From Halocynthiibacter sp049608145 (GTDB lineage Bacteria; Pseudomonadota; Alphaproteobacteria; Rhodobacterales; Rhodobacteraceae), in assembly GCF_049608145.1 (NCBI RefSeq), contig NZ_JBMYXF010000001.1, forward strand, positions 124,001-188,000: DNA of 64,000 nt, given 5' to 3'. Both the position numbers and the translations under genes were made by a program. Below the pieces are notes generated by a model that was not told the origin of the DNA, did not search any database, and worked only from the letters and a program-made list of their open reading frames with translations. The number at the start of each line of letters is the position of its first letter. Position 1 is the first letter of the stretch. Shown here in pieces: positions 1-7,534 of the stretch.

Positions 1-585
1 CTTGGTCTTGCGGTGGTTGCCCTGAATGCGAAAAATCCTGATGCCGTTGCGCAATTGATGGAACATTGGCAGGCTGGGGAAACTGCTGCTCTGCTGGGAT
101 CATCCGGTGTTGGTAAATCGACCCTGACCAATGCGCTGACAGGTGTTGTGGATGGTGCTCCGTTGACCGCTGCGATCCGTGAAGATGATGCAAAGGGGCG
201 ACACACGACCACCACCCGCAATCTCTACCCCGCTCTCAACGGTCGTTGGGTCATCGATACGCCGGGTATGCGAGAGTTGCAGTTGCTTGACGCGCAAGAT
301 GGGATTGGCGCGGTGTTTGCGGATCTGGAAGAGCTTTCGGCTCAGTGCAAGTTTCGCAATTGTGCCCATGGCGGAGAACCTGGCTGCGCGATTGGTGCGG
401 CAATCAAGATAGGTGATCTGTCAGAAGATCGCCTGACACGTTGGCAAAAGCTGACCCAGGAAGATGCGCTGAACACGGAAACGGTGCATGAGGCCCGGTC
501 ACGCGGCAAAGCCACGACACGATACCAGCGGCGCACCCAGGAAGAAGCTGCGTCGCGTAAAGGCAAACATAAAAAACGTCGCTGA
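1..585 (+). CDS. rsgA: Ribosome small subunit-dependent GTPase RsgA (5' partial)
   Basis: The reading frame is open to the left window edge, so about half of the protein (family size about 300-350 aa) is missing. RsgA is a circularly permuted GTPase that checks late 30S subunit maturation in the cytoplasm. Visible are the Walker A motif GSSGVGKST, the G3 motif DTPGM, and a C-terminal zinc knuckle C-x4-C-x-H-x5-C (CKFRNCAHGGEPGC), which together are diagnostic. The C terminus is very basic (KGKHKKRR), fitting rRNA contact. It converges on the ankyrin-repeat gene with a 62-nt gap. The internal GTG at position 13 is unlikely to be the real start, because the frame continues upstream with family-like residues. 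Confidence 0.95.
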   Translation, partial: LGLAVVALNAKNPDAVAQLMEHWQAGETAALLGSSGVGKSTLTNALTGVVDGAPLTAAIREDDAKGRHTTTTRNLYPALNGRWVIDTPGMRELQLLDAQDGIGAVFADLEELSAQCKFRNCAHGGEPGCAIGAAIKIGDLSEDRLTRWQKLTQEDALNTETVHEARSRGKATTRYQRRTQEEAASRKGKHKKRR

Positions 586-647
586 CATTTCAGTATGCGG
601 GCGGTCCGGCGCGCCCCACGGCGATGGCGAAGCCAGCGCAATCCCTC

Positions 648-2201
648 TTATGTAGCGCCCTCGACCAATTGCTCCGGATACTCGTCCCCGTAAGCGCGCA
701 AAAACTCTGACAGCTCTGGCACACCACATAGATCTGCGGCCCGTTTGGGCAGGGGCACACCCGCCTGTAACAGCAGGTCCAGACAGCGCAGATGATCGCG
801 TTTATCGCGGTTCGGGCTATTCTCTGCCCCGTGCATACAAGTGCCCAGATAACTGCCACCATAGGCGTTCACATGATTCAGGTTCACACCCAGCGACAGG
901 AAATACTCCAGCACATCCGCCTGCCCTTCCCAGGCCGCGATCATTGCTGGTGTCAGCCCCATGCCATCGGGCATATCAGGGTCTAACCCAGAGGAAATCA
1001 ACGATTTCAGCCAAAGAACAGTTACACGATCCAGTGGGATGAGCTCATGCAGGAGATGTTTATAAATCTCAGGGACCTCAGACAGGATTTTCCCTGAATT
1101 AGACTCTGTTATAGCATCTGCCAGAGCCTGTTTCAACGGACTCAGCGCGACCTTTGTCCCGGCCCTTGCAAAGACCTCAGCCACCGCATCATTTCCGTAA
1201 ACCCGCGCCATGGCATAGGCCGTGACGCCCTGCCACAAGCGCGTCAGATCGGCCCCGGCTTCGACTAGGATTTGCGCCATTTCCCCGTCGCAATCGCGGC
1301 GTGCAATTTGATGCAGGGCTGGGATCACCCAGGGCGTTTCTCCGCCGACCTCATCTGCATTAAACTCATCCGGGTCGGCGCCATGTGCCAGCAACAGACG
1401 CACCGCTGTATGATCATTGAAATCCATCGCCCGCAGCAGCGCATTTGTGCCTTTGGGATTTGCCCCATGTTCCAGAAGCAGCTGCAACATCGCCCCGCGT
1501 CCCGGTTCTGTGCAGTGATAAAGCGACTCGCCGTCATCCGGGTCTGCGCCGGCCTCAAGCAGCCAGCGGGTCAGGGGTAGATTGCCCACATGCCCCGACG
1601 CCCCGTACAACACCGACAGGCGGTGATCCGTGCCGGGCTGGGCGATACTGTCGTTCACATCTGCACCATGGGCCTTCAGCAGCGCAGCGATTTTCAGCAT
1701 CTCCGCTTCGCGTTCTGGCCAGATCTGCAGGGTCGGGGAAAAACAGAGATGCGCCATGGGCGAGCGCGGCCCGGCGTGTTTTGTCGCAAGCGCAGGATCA
1801 CGCTTTAGGGCATGTTCGACGGCCGCCAGATCATAAAGCGCCACCTGCAAGCCGAACTGCCCGCGCGCGAGATCTGGACTGTCCCACATGAGATGCTTCA
1901 CCACATGCACTTGCCCATTGGCCAGGGCCAGCTTCAGACGTTGCACTTTGGCTGCACGATCCATACCCTGCGTTTCGACAGCCAGCTTCAGCGCGGGCCA
2001 GGTCGGAAAGCTTTGTTCCTGCGCCACCACATGCAGGAAATCCGTATGGCGCAACAGTTTGCCAGCAGGACCGGGCGGGTGCATCGAAACCCGCAGCTGC
2101 GCATGGGAATCGCCAGCAGCAAAAGCCTGGCCAAGTTGTTTTGCCTGGCGACGGAACCGGTCCAGCGCCTGTGCCGATGTTTCGGGTGTTTGAGAGGTCA
2201 T
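648..2201 (-). CDS. Ankyrin repeat protein, cytoplasmic
   Basis: A 517-aa protein with no signal peptide or membrane segment. The N-terminal ~130 residues are helical and not recognised. The remainder holds about seven ankyrin-like repeats, seen as recurring LLL-x-HGAD/AGADP motifs (LLKAHGADVND, LLEAGADPDD, LLEHGANPKG, LLAHGADPDE, ILVEAGADLT, FLSLGVNLNH, LLQAGVPLPK). Such repeats mediate protein-protein contacts; the partner is unknown. The start at 2201 is chosen because AAGGAGA lies just upstream of the ATG; the frame stays open further upstream but without a comparable site. It converges on rsgA and diverges from dnaX across 210 nt. Confidence 0.85.
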   Translation of the reverse strand: MTSQTPETSAQALDRFRRQAKQLGQAFAAGDSHAQLRVSMHPPGPAGKLLRHTDFLHVVAQEQSFPTWPALKLAVETQGMDRAAKVQRLKLALANGQVHVVKHLMWDSPDLARGQFGLQVALYDLAAVEHALKRDPALATKHAGPRSPMAHLCFSPTLQIWPEREAEMLKIAALLKAHGADVNDSIAQPGTDHRLSVLYGASGHVGNLPLTRWLLEAGADPDDGESLYHCTEPGRGAMLQLLLEHGANPKGTNALLRAMDFNDHTAVRLLLAHGADPDEFNADEVGGETPWVIPALHQIARRDCDGEMAQILVEAGADLTRLWQGVTAYAMARVYGNDAVAEVFARAGTKVALSPLKQALADAITESNSGKILSEVPEIYKHLLHELIPLDRVTVLWLKSLISSGLDPDMPDGMGLTPAMIAAWEGQADVLEYFLSLGVNLNHVNAYGGSYLGTCMHGAENSPNRDKRDHLRCLDLLLQAGVPLPKRAADLCGVPELSEFLRAYGDEYPEQLVEGAT

Positions 2202-2411
2202 AAGGTTCTCCTTCATATCCCCGCCGGTCCGCTGCCCGGGGTCAGGACAAACCAATATGGTCATGTCAGTCTGAAAGAGATGCGCAATAAGCTTTCCGCG
2301 GACCAGGGGGCGGTCTCTGATCCGCCTGACAAAAACATGCCAGATCACTGGACGCCAGGCAAGAGGCACCGTAGTCTGTGCAAGCTGATTATTTTGACCC
2401 AGGGAATGCAT

Positions 2412-4166
2412 ATGTCCGAGACCACAGACACCGGCTATCAGGTGCTGGCGCGTAAGTACCGCCCGGCAAGTTTTGCTGACCTGAAAGGCCAGGACGCCAT
2501 GGTGCGCACCCTGAAGAATGCCTTTGAAGCCGACCGTATCGCCCAGGCCTTCATGATGACGGGGATTCGCGGAACCGGCAAAACCACCACCGCACGGATC
2601 ATTGCCAAGGGCATGAACTGTATTGGTGTCGATGGAAATGGCGGCCCGACGACGGAACCCTGCGGGCAGTGTGAACATTGCACATCGATCATGGAAGGCC
2701 GCCACGTGGACGTGATCGAGATGGATGGCGCGAGCCAGACCAAGATTGATGACATCCGCTCTAACGTGCTGGATAGCGTGCATTATGCGCCCGCCTCGGC
2801 CCGCTATAAGATCTACATCATCGATGAGGTTCACATGCTGTCCAACAGTGCGTTTAACGCGCTGCTCAAGACGCTGGAAGAACCCCCGGCACATGTGAAA
2901 TTTATCTTTGCGACCACCGAAATCCGCAAGGTGCCGGTCACCGTTCTATCGCGCTGTCAGCGGTTTGATCTGCGCCGGATTGAACCCGAAGTGATGATTG
3001 ATCACCTGCGCGAAATCGCGGGCAAGGAAAACGGGCAGATCAATGATGATGCCCTGGCCCTGATCACACGTGCTGCAGAAGGCTCGGCGCGGGATGCCAT
3101 GTCTCTGCTCGATCAGGCGCTATCGCATGGGGCCGGTGAAACCACCGCCGATCAGGTGCGCGCGATGCTGGGCCTTGCAGACCGGGGCCGTGTGCTGGAT
3201 CTGTTTGATATGATCATGAAAGGCGATGCCGCCAGTGCGCTGACGGAACTGTCTTCGCAATATGCCGATGGGGCTGATCCGATTGCTGTACTGCGCGATC
3301 TTGCCGAAATCACCCATTGGGTTTCCGTGATTAAGATCACCCCCGAAGCCGCCGAAGATCCCACCGTCGGCCCGGATGAACGTATGCGCGGCCAGGCCAT
3401 GGCGGAAGCCCTGCCCATGCGGGTGATGACGCGCATGTGGCAGATGCTGTTGAAGTCCCTTGAAGAAGTCGCGATGGCCCCGAATTCCATGATGGCGGCG
3501 GAAATGGCTGTCATTCGCATGACCCATGTGGCCGATCTGCCAACACCGGATGATTTGATTAAAAAACTGCAGAACACACCCGCGCCCTCTGGCCCTGCGC
3601 CAACAGGTGGCGGCGGCGGTGGTGGCATGCCTGCGGGCGGCGGCGCAACGGCTTATGGCGGGGCGGCCCCGATGGGCGGCGGCGGTGGCGGGACTGTCAC
3701 AGCCCTTGCCCCGCAGCAGGAAAACCCGCTCGCACGCTTTGCAGAATTTCGCCATGTGATCGAACTGATCCGGTCGAACCGTGATGCCATGCTGAAGATG
3801 GAAATTGAACGTTACGTGCGCCTGGTCAGCTATGCCCCTGGCCGGATCGAGTTCCAACCAACCGATGATGCGCCGGGTGATCTTGCCCAACGTCTTGGCC
3901 AGAAGTTGCAGCAATTCACCGGTGCCCGCTGGGCCGTGTCGATTGTGTCTGAGGGCGGTGGCGAAACCATTGATGAGGTGAGAAACGCTGAGAAATACGC
4001 GCGTGAAGCTGAAGCCAGATCTCATCCGCTGTTTCAGGCTGTGATCGCGACTTTTCCAGGCGCCAAGATCGCAGAAATCCGCACGGCAAAAGAGTTAGAG
4101 CAAAGCGTTGCCGCAGAAGCTTTGCCCGAAGTGGAAGACGAATGGGATCCGTTCGAAGACGAGTGA
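2412..4166 (+). CDS. dnaX: DNA polymerase III subunits gamma/tau
   Basis: A 584-aa clamp-loader ATPase that loads the beta sliding clamp and, as tau, couples polymerase cores at the fork. It has Walker A GIRGTGKTT near residue 48, a four-Cys zinc module (C, then CGQCEHC), DExx box IIDEVHM, and the sensor region FIFATTEIRKVP. Glycine-rich linkers (residues ~400-435) separate the ATPase from the C-terminal polymerase-binding part. ATG at 2412 follows AGGGAA; an ATG two codons earlier (2406) is possible. An A6 run lies at codons 384-385 just before the linker, but neither alternative frame gives an early stop, so I see no frameshift-made gamma. It is first in dnaX-ybaB-recR. Confidence 0.97.
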   Translation: MSETTDTGYQVLARKYRPASFADLKGQDAMVRTLKNAFEADRIAQAFMMTGIRGTGKTTTARIIAKGMNCIGVDGNGGPTTEPCGQCEHCTSIMEGRHVDVIEMDGASQTKIDDIRSNVLDSVHYAPASARYKIYIIDEVHMLSNSAFNALLKTLEEPPAHVKFIFATTEIRKVPVTVLSRCQRFDLRRIEPEVMIDHLREIAGKENGQINDDALALITRAAEGSARDAMSLLDQALSHGAGETTADQVRAMLGLADRGRVLDLFDMIMKGDAASALTELSSQYADGADPIAVLRDLAEITHWVSVIKITPEAAEDPTVGPDERMRGQAMAEALPMRVMTRMWQMLLKSLEEVAMAPNSMMAAEMAVIRMTHVADLPTPDDLIKKLQNTPAPSGPAPTGGGGGGGMPAGGGATAYGGAAPMGGGGGGTVTALAPQQENPLARFAEFRHVIELIRSNRDAMLKMEIERYVRLVSYAPGRIEFQPTDDAPGDLAQRLGQKLQQFTGARWAVSIVSEGGGETIDEVRNAEKYAREAEARSHPLFQAVIATFPGAKIAEIRTAKELEQSVAAEALPEVEDEWDPFEDE

Positions 4167-4206
4167 CCCTTGCCGTAATAGCACAGGCGCGATAACACCG
4201 GGCAAC

Positions 4207-4219
4207 GCCCCTGCGGGGC
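4207..4219 (+). other. Tight GC hairpin between dnaX and ybaB
   Basis: GCCCC-TGC-GGGGC forms a perfect 5-bp stem in the 74-nt gap between dnaX and ybaB. No T-run follows, so it is more likely an RNA processing or attenuation element, or chance, than a terminator. The ybaB ribosome site (AAAAGGAAG) begins about 10 nt further on. Confidence 0.35.
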
Positions 4220-4240
4220 TGAAATTAAAAGGAAGATACG

Positions 4241-4588
4241 ATGTTCAAAGGTCTTGGCGGTCTCGGTGATATGGCCGGAATGATGAAAAAAGCCCAGGAA
4301 ATGCAAAGCAAGATGGGTGAATTGCAGGAACGCTTGGCGACCTTGACTGTGGTTGGTGAAAGCGGTGCGGGCCTTGTGAAAGCAACAGCTACGGCAAAGG
4401 GTGAACTGACTGGGTTGGATATTGATCCATCCATCTTTAACCCGGATGAAAAAGAAGTGGTTGAAGACCTGATCTTGGCCGCGATCAAAGACGCACAAGC
4501 CAAAGCCCGCGACCGTTCTGAGCGTGAAATGCAAGAGTTGACGCAAAGCCTTGGCCTGCCCGCCGGCATGGATATCCCGGGAATGTAA
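4241..4588 (+). CDS. ybaB: YbaB/EbfC family nucleoid-associated protein
   Basis: A 115-aa dimeric DNA-binding protein of the YbaB/EbfC family, recognised by the N-terminal FKGLGGLGDMAGMMKKAQEMQ region, a central beta-sheet part (VVGESGAGLVKATA) and a closing helix. Family members bind DNA broadly and shape the nucleoid. The order dnaX-ybaB-recR is widely conserved. AAAAGGAAG precedes the ATG. The stop codon overlaps the recR start as TAATG, implying translational coupling. Confidence 0.95.
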   Translation: MFKGLGGLGDMAGMMKKAQEMQSKMGELQERLATLTVVGESGAGLVKATATAKGELTGLDIDPSIFNPDEKEVVEDLILAAIKDAQAKARDRSEREMQELTQSLGLPAGMDIPGM

Positions 4589-5187
4589 TGTCAGAAGCAC
4601 CGCGCGAAATTGAAGACCTGATCCGGCTGATGGCAAAATTGCCGGGGCTGGGTCCGCGTTCTGCCAGGCGTGCGGTGCTGCATCTGGTGAAGAAACGCGC
4701 ATTGCTGCTGACACCTTTGTCGGGGGCCATGCAACAGGTTGCGGAAACAGCCCGTGAATGCATCAGTTGTGGTAATATCGGCACGACCGAACGCTGTGAA
4801 ATCTGTACATCCGAGAAACGTGCCACGGGTGAAATCTGTATCGTCGAAGATGTCGCCGATCTCTGGGCGATGGAACGCGCGCAGGTTTTTAAAGGGCGCT
4901 ACCATGTGCTGGGCGGCACACTGTCGGCGCTGGACGCCATCGGGCCGGAAGATTTGGGTATCCCGAAACTGACGGCGCGCTTGAAGGATGAAAATATCAC
5001 TGAAGTGATCTTGGCCTTAAACGCCACCATCGACGGCCAGACCACCGCCCATTATATCGCGGATGAGTTGGAAGGACGTGGCATTCAGGTGACGTCCCTT
5101 GCCCAAGGCGTGCCTGTTGGTGGAGAATTGGACTATCTGGACGACGGCACGATTTCCGCTGCTCTGCGTGCGCGCAGATCCCTTTAA
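4588..5187 (+). CDS. recR: Recombination protein RecR
   Basis: A 199-aa subunit of the RecFOR mediator that loads RecA on SSB-coated gapped DNA. Visible in order are a helix-hairpin-helix (LPGLGPRSARRAVLHL, residues ~18-34), a four-Cys zinc finger (C58, C61, C70, C73) and a TOPRIM domain starting around residue 80 (ICIVEDVADLWAME), ending with the GGELDYLDDGT signature. Length is normal. It starts inside the ybaB stop. Its partner recO lies about 35 kb downstream in this window. Confidence 0.97.
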   Translation: MSEAPREIEDLIRLMAKLPGLGPRSARRAVLHLVKKRALLLTPLSGAMQQVAETARECISCGNIGTTERCEICTSEKRATGEICIVEDVADLWAMERAQVFKGRYHVLGGTLSALDAIGPEDLGIPKLTARLKDENITEVILALNATIDGQTTAHYIADELEGRGIQVTSLAQGVPVGGELDYLDDGTISAALRARRSL

Positions 5188-5202
5188 TACCTCAAATTAA
5201 AA

Positions 5203-5226
5203 GGCCCCAAGCGTTAACTCGGGGCC
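5203..5226 (-). terminator. Intrinsic terminator between recR and trcR
   Basis: GGCCCC and GGGGCC arms with a 12-nt loop lie 25 nt past the trcR stop. Read on the minus strand the hairpin is followed by TTTTAATTT, so it best serves trcR; on the plus strand the T content after it is poor. Confidence 0.65.
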
Positions 5227-5251
5227 AAATCTATTCATTCGTAAAAACCAA

Positions 5252-6010
5252 TTATGGCTGTTCTTCGCCATTGCCTTCCGGCAGGTTGAAGAAGCTGTCG
5301 GCGTCTGCGAAGTCATCATCAGACCGCTGGTCTTCGTCTTGTTCCACGATGTCAGCGCCGCCCAAGGTGAAGGCTTCGAGGCCTTCAATCGCGCTTGGTA
5401 TTTTGGGTTCTTCGACACCGCCAAGGCTTTGTTCAGTAGACACAAGTTTGCGACGTTCTTCGTCTGACATTGCTTCGCCGTCGCGCAGTTTTTTCTCGTT
5501 CGCTTTTTGAACGGCTGCATCCAGTTCAGACTGCTTACACAGACCCAGTGCGACCGGATCGATTGGCTGGATGTTTGCAATGTTCCAGTGGGTGCGTTCG
5601 CGGATGGCCTGAATGGTTGGCTTGGTTGTGCCGACCAATTTGGACACTTGCGCGTCTGACAGTTCTGGGTGAAATTTCACAAGCCAGTAGATAGACGCCG
5701 GGCGATCCTGACGCTTGGACAGAGGTGTATAACGGGGGCCGCGACGTTTTTCTTCGCCTACAGCAGCTGCGTTAAACTTCAGTTTTAGCTTGTGCATGAT
5801 ATCCGCTTCAGCGGCGGAAATTTCGTCTTGAGTCAGCTGGTTGTTGGCAATCGGATCAAAGCCTTTCACACCAGTTGCAACATCACCATCGGCAATGCCC
5901 TGCACTTCGAGTTCGTGCAGCTGACAGAAATCAGCGATCTGTTTGAAGCTGAGCGTGGTGTTGTCAACCAGCCATACAGCGGTGGCTTTCGCCATAATTG
6001 GTTTGGCCAT
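5252..6010 (-). CDS. trcR: TrcR/DUF1013 cell-cycle transcriptional regulator
   Basis: A 252-aa member of the alphaproteobacterial DUF1013 family, studied in Caulobacter as the cell-cycle transcription regulator TrcR. Two helix-turn-helix-like stretches are visible, around residues 13-45 (SFKQIADFCQLHELEVQGIADG region) and 105-142 (LSDAQVSKLVGTTKPTIQAI). The last ~50 residues are strongly acidic, and basic patches (KRRGPRYTPLSKRQDRP) precede the second motif. The start at 6010 follows AAGGAGAG with good spacing. It is monocistronic, divergent from the RNase T2 gene and closed by the terminator at 5203-5226. The target genes here are not known. Confidence 0.85.
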   Translation of the reverse strand: MAKPIMAKATAVWLVDNTTLSFKQIADFCQLHELEVQGIADGDVATGVKGFDPIANNQLTQDEISAAEADIMHKLKLKFNAAAVGEEKRRGPRYTPLSKRQDRPASIYWLVKFHPELSDAQVSKLVGTTKPTIQAIRERTHWNIANIQPIDPVALGLCKQSELDAAVQKANEKKLRDGEAMSDEERRKLVSTEQSLGGVEEPKIPSAIEGLEAFTLGGADIVEQDEDQRSDDDFADADSFFNLPEGNGEEQP

Positions 6011-6165
6011 GGGCCCTCTCCTTAACTTTGACTGACAGTGTGAAACCATAACTTTTTCGTGCCCCCGAAAGGGCGGCCTGTGGCGGTTTTGCCAGCCAGG
6101 CGGGTTCACATTGTCGGGGAACTTATCCTGTATATAATACCAAGCTGTAAAAGAGGGAAGAGCAA

Positions 6166-6816
6166 ATGCAAAATTGCAAGTTTTTAAAGATTCTGACGCT
6201 GATATTTGCAGGTTTTGCAACATTTGCCCAGGCGGATGGCGAACGCGCCGGTGATTTTGATTACTATGTGTTAAGCCTTTCTTGGTCACCAAACTGGTGT
6301 GTGCTGGAAGGTGATGCACGCAATTCTCCGCAGTGCGAAGATGGATCAGGTCATGGCTGGATCTTGCACGGTCTTTGGCCGCAGTACGAGCGCGGTTGGC
6401 CGTCTTACTGTCCAACGAACCACCGTAACCCAACGCGTGGCGATACGGCAGAGATGGCTGATATCATGGGCTCGTCTGGTCTGGCTTGGCATCAATGGAA
6501 CAAACACGGGCGCTGTACTGGGCTGTCGTCGGATGACTATTACGCGCTGTCACGGGATGCTTATGGTCAGGTCACGCGCCCGTCTGTGTTTCGTCGACTT
6601 GATGATGCTGTGCGCTTGCCTGCCCGTGTGGTTGAAGAAGCCTTCCTGAAGGAAAACCCAGCGTTAGAGCCTGATATGATATCGGTGACCTGCCGTGACA
6701 ACCATATTCAGGAAGTGCGGATCTGTCTGACGCCTGAAATGGAACCCCGCACCTGCGGTGAAGATGTGATCCGGGATTGCCGTGCGGAACGGGCTTTGTT
6801 TGAGGTGTTGCGGTAA
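6166..6816 (+). CDS. Secreted ribonuclease T2 family protein
   Basis: A 216-aa RNase with an N-terminal signal peptide (hydrophobic to about residue 22, predicted cut after AQA). Both T2 catalytic blocks are present: CAS I as LHGLWPQ (His68) and CAS II as WHQWNKHGRC (His114, with Lys113). Several Cys pairs suit a disulfide-bonded periplasmic or secreted enzyme. T2 enzymes cleave single-stranded RNA through 2',3'-cyclic intermediates; scavenging of external RNA is a plausible role but is inference. It diverges from trcR and is probably transcribed alone. Confidence 0.9.
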   Translation: MQNCKFLKILTLIFAGFATFAQADGERAGDFDYYVLSLSWSPNWCVLEGDARNSPQCEDGSGHGWILHGLWPQYERGWPSYCPTNHRNPTRGDTAEMADIMGSSGLAWHQWNKHGRCTGLSSDDYYALSRDAYGQVTRPSVFRRLDDAVRLPARVVEEAFLKENPALEPDMISVTCRDNHIQEVRICLTPEMEPRTCGEDVIRDCRAERALFEVLR

Positions 6817-6872
6817 TTATCGATCGGAATACATGGTAGGGCAAAGAGTGATCATTTGAAAATGTTCACCAT

Positions 6873-6905
6873 ATATGGTAATCACTTTCCAGGTGATTGC
6901 TATAT
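6873..6905 (+). terminator. Probable terminator after the RNase T2 gene
   Basis: An imperfect inverted repeat (ATATGGTAATCAC and GGTGATTGCTATAT, 6-nt loop, G-U pairs allowed) lies 56 nt past the RNase T2 stop and is followed within about 6 nt by a T6 run. It is AT-rich for a terminator, hence moderate confidence. Confidence 0.45.
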
Positions 6906-6990
6906 GTAGTGTTTTTTCGCTTTTGATACTTGCCTACCTTGTCGGCGTTGATATATTTTTACCCCTACCGTTTGCAAATGAAAGAAAACA

Positions 6991-7125
6991 ATGAAGAATA
7001 GAAAACCCTCATCTCACGCTATCGAAATCGCTGAAAAAGTTCTGGTAGGTGAAATAGCTCCTGACAAAATCACCATGGAACTTCTAGCGAGCCAGTATCT
7101 GCTACTAGCTTATCGTAAAAAATAG
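6991..7125 (+). CDS. Possible 44-aa small protein
   Basis: A short frame that I do not recognise encodes 44 residues predicted to form one or two amphipathic helices (HAIEIAEKVLVGEIAPDKIT, then MELLASQYLLLAYRKK). It sits in the 373-nt stretch between the RNase T2 gene and tRNA-Met, behind the probable terminator. Only a weak purine-rich stretch (AAAGAAAAC) precedes the ATG. The ordered alternation of charged and hydrophobic residues argues for coding; the weak ribosome site and short length argue against it. Confidence 0.35.
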   Translation: MKNRKPSSHAIEIAEKVLVGEIAPDKITMELLASQYLLLAYRKK

Positions 7126-7189
7126 CCTGTGACGAGCGTGCTCGAACCAAGTCGGTTGATTTAGTGTGGAATTTTTTTGAGATTGACGG

Positions 7190-7266
7190 TGGTGGCGTGG
7201 GGGAGACTTGAACTCCCGACCTCTCGATTATGAGTCGAGCGCTCTAACCAACTGAGCTACCGCGCC
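7190..7266 (-). tRNA. tRNA-Met(CAU), elongator type
   Basis: Read on the minus strand the gene folds as a 77-nt tRNA with encoded CCA. The D arm contains GCTCAGTTGGTTAGAGC, the anticodon stem-loop CTCGA-CTCATAA-TCGAG gives anticodon CAU, and the T arm is GGGAG-TTCAAGT-CTCCC. The 5' sequence GGCGCGGTAGCTCAG resembles elongator tRNA-Met rather than tRNA-Ile2 or initiator. Acceptor pair 5:68 is a C-A mismatch. It lies 6 nt after tRNA-Glu and is probably co-transcribed with it. Confidence 0.95.
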
Positions 7267-7272
7267 ATACCG

Positions 7273-7347
7273 TGGTACTCCCTAGGGGAATCGAACCCCT
7301 CTTTTCAGGTTGAAAACCTGACGTCCTAACCGATAGACGAAGGGAGC
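7273..7347 (-). tRNA. tRNA-Glu(UUC)
   Basis: A 75-nt minus-strand tRNA with encoded CCA. It has acceptor GCTCCCT/AGGGAGT (G1-U72 wobble), D arm GTCTATCGGTTAGGAC, anticodon stem-loop TCAGG-TTTTCAA-CCTGA with anticodon UUC, and T arm GAGGGG-TTCGATT-CCCCT. It comes first in the tRNA-Glu/tRNA-Met pair. Confidence 0.97.
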
Positions 7348-7363
7348 ACCGTTCGGTGAGCGG

Positions 7364-7392
7364 GTATTAGCTTGTCGCCGGAGACTCGGCAA
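7364..7392 (-). promoter_or_regulatory. Probable sigma70-type promoter of the tRNA pair
   Basis: On the minus strand TTGCCG (7387-7392) and TAATAC (7364-7369) are separated by exactly 17 nt, and the -10 element ends 16 nt before the 5' end of tRNA-Glu. The match to consensus is partial. Confidence 0.4.
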
Positions 7393-7534
7393 GAGGAAAA
7401 ACAGAAGATTTTGGATTCTTTTTCGATTTTTCTGCGCCATGGTTTTTGGGCTGTGCCGATGGGGAAACATTGACCTGTCGAAATCCCGGATCACAAGGCG
7501 AAATCCGGGTCTGTTCGGGATGGTTCCGATGGAA

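Noticed and set aside
2202..2411. Small SRP RNA (ffs) near dnaX
   Set aside because: The conserved GGAAGG/AGCAG apical loop motif is not present in this gap.
2202..2894. N-terminal extension of the ankyrin protein over the dnaX start
   Set aside because: The frame is open but overlaps dnaX antisense; the ATG at 2201 has a strong ribosome site.
3561..3566. A6 run in dnaX as a programmed frameshift site for gamma
   Set aside because: Neither the -1 nor the other alternative frame meets a nearby stop, so no short gamma product would be made.
3120..4025. 301-codon open frame on the minus strand inside dnaX
   Set aside because: Lies wholly antisense to a clear dnaX; composition (His/Arg-rich) and lack of motifs mark it as a shadow of the coding strand.
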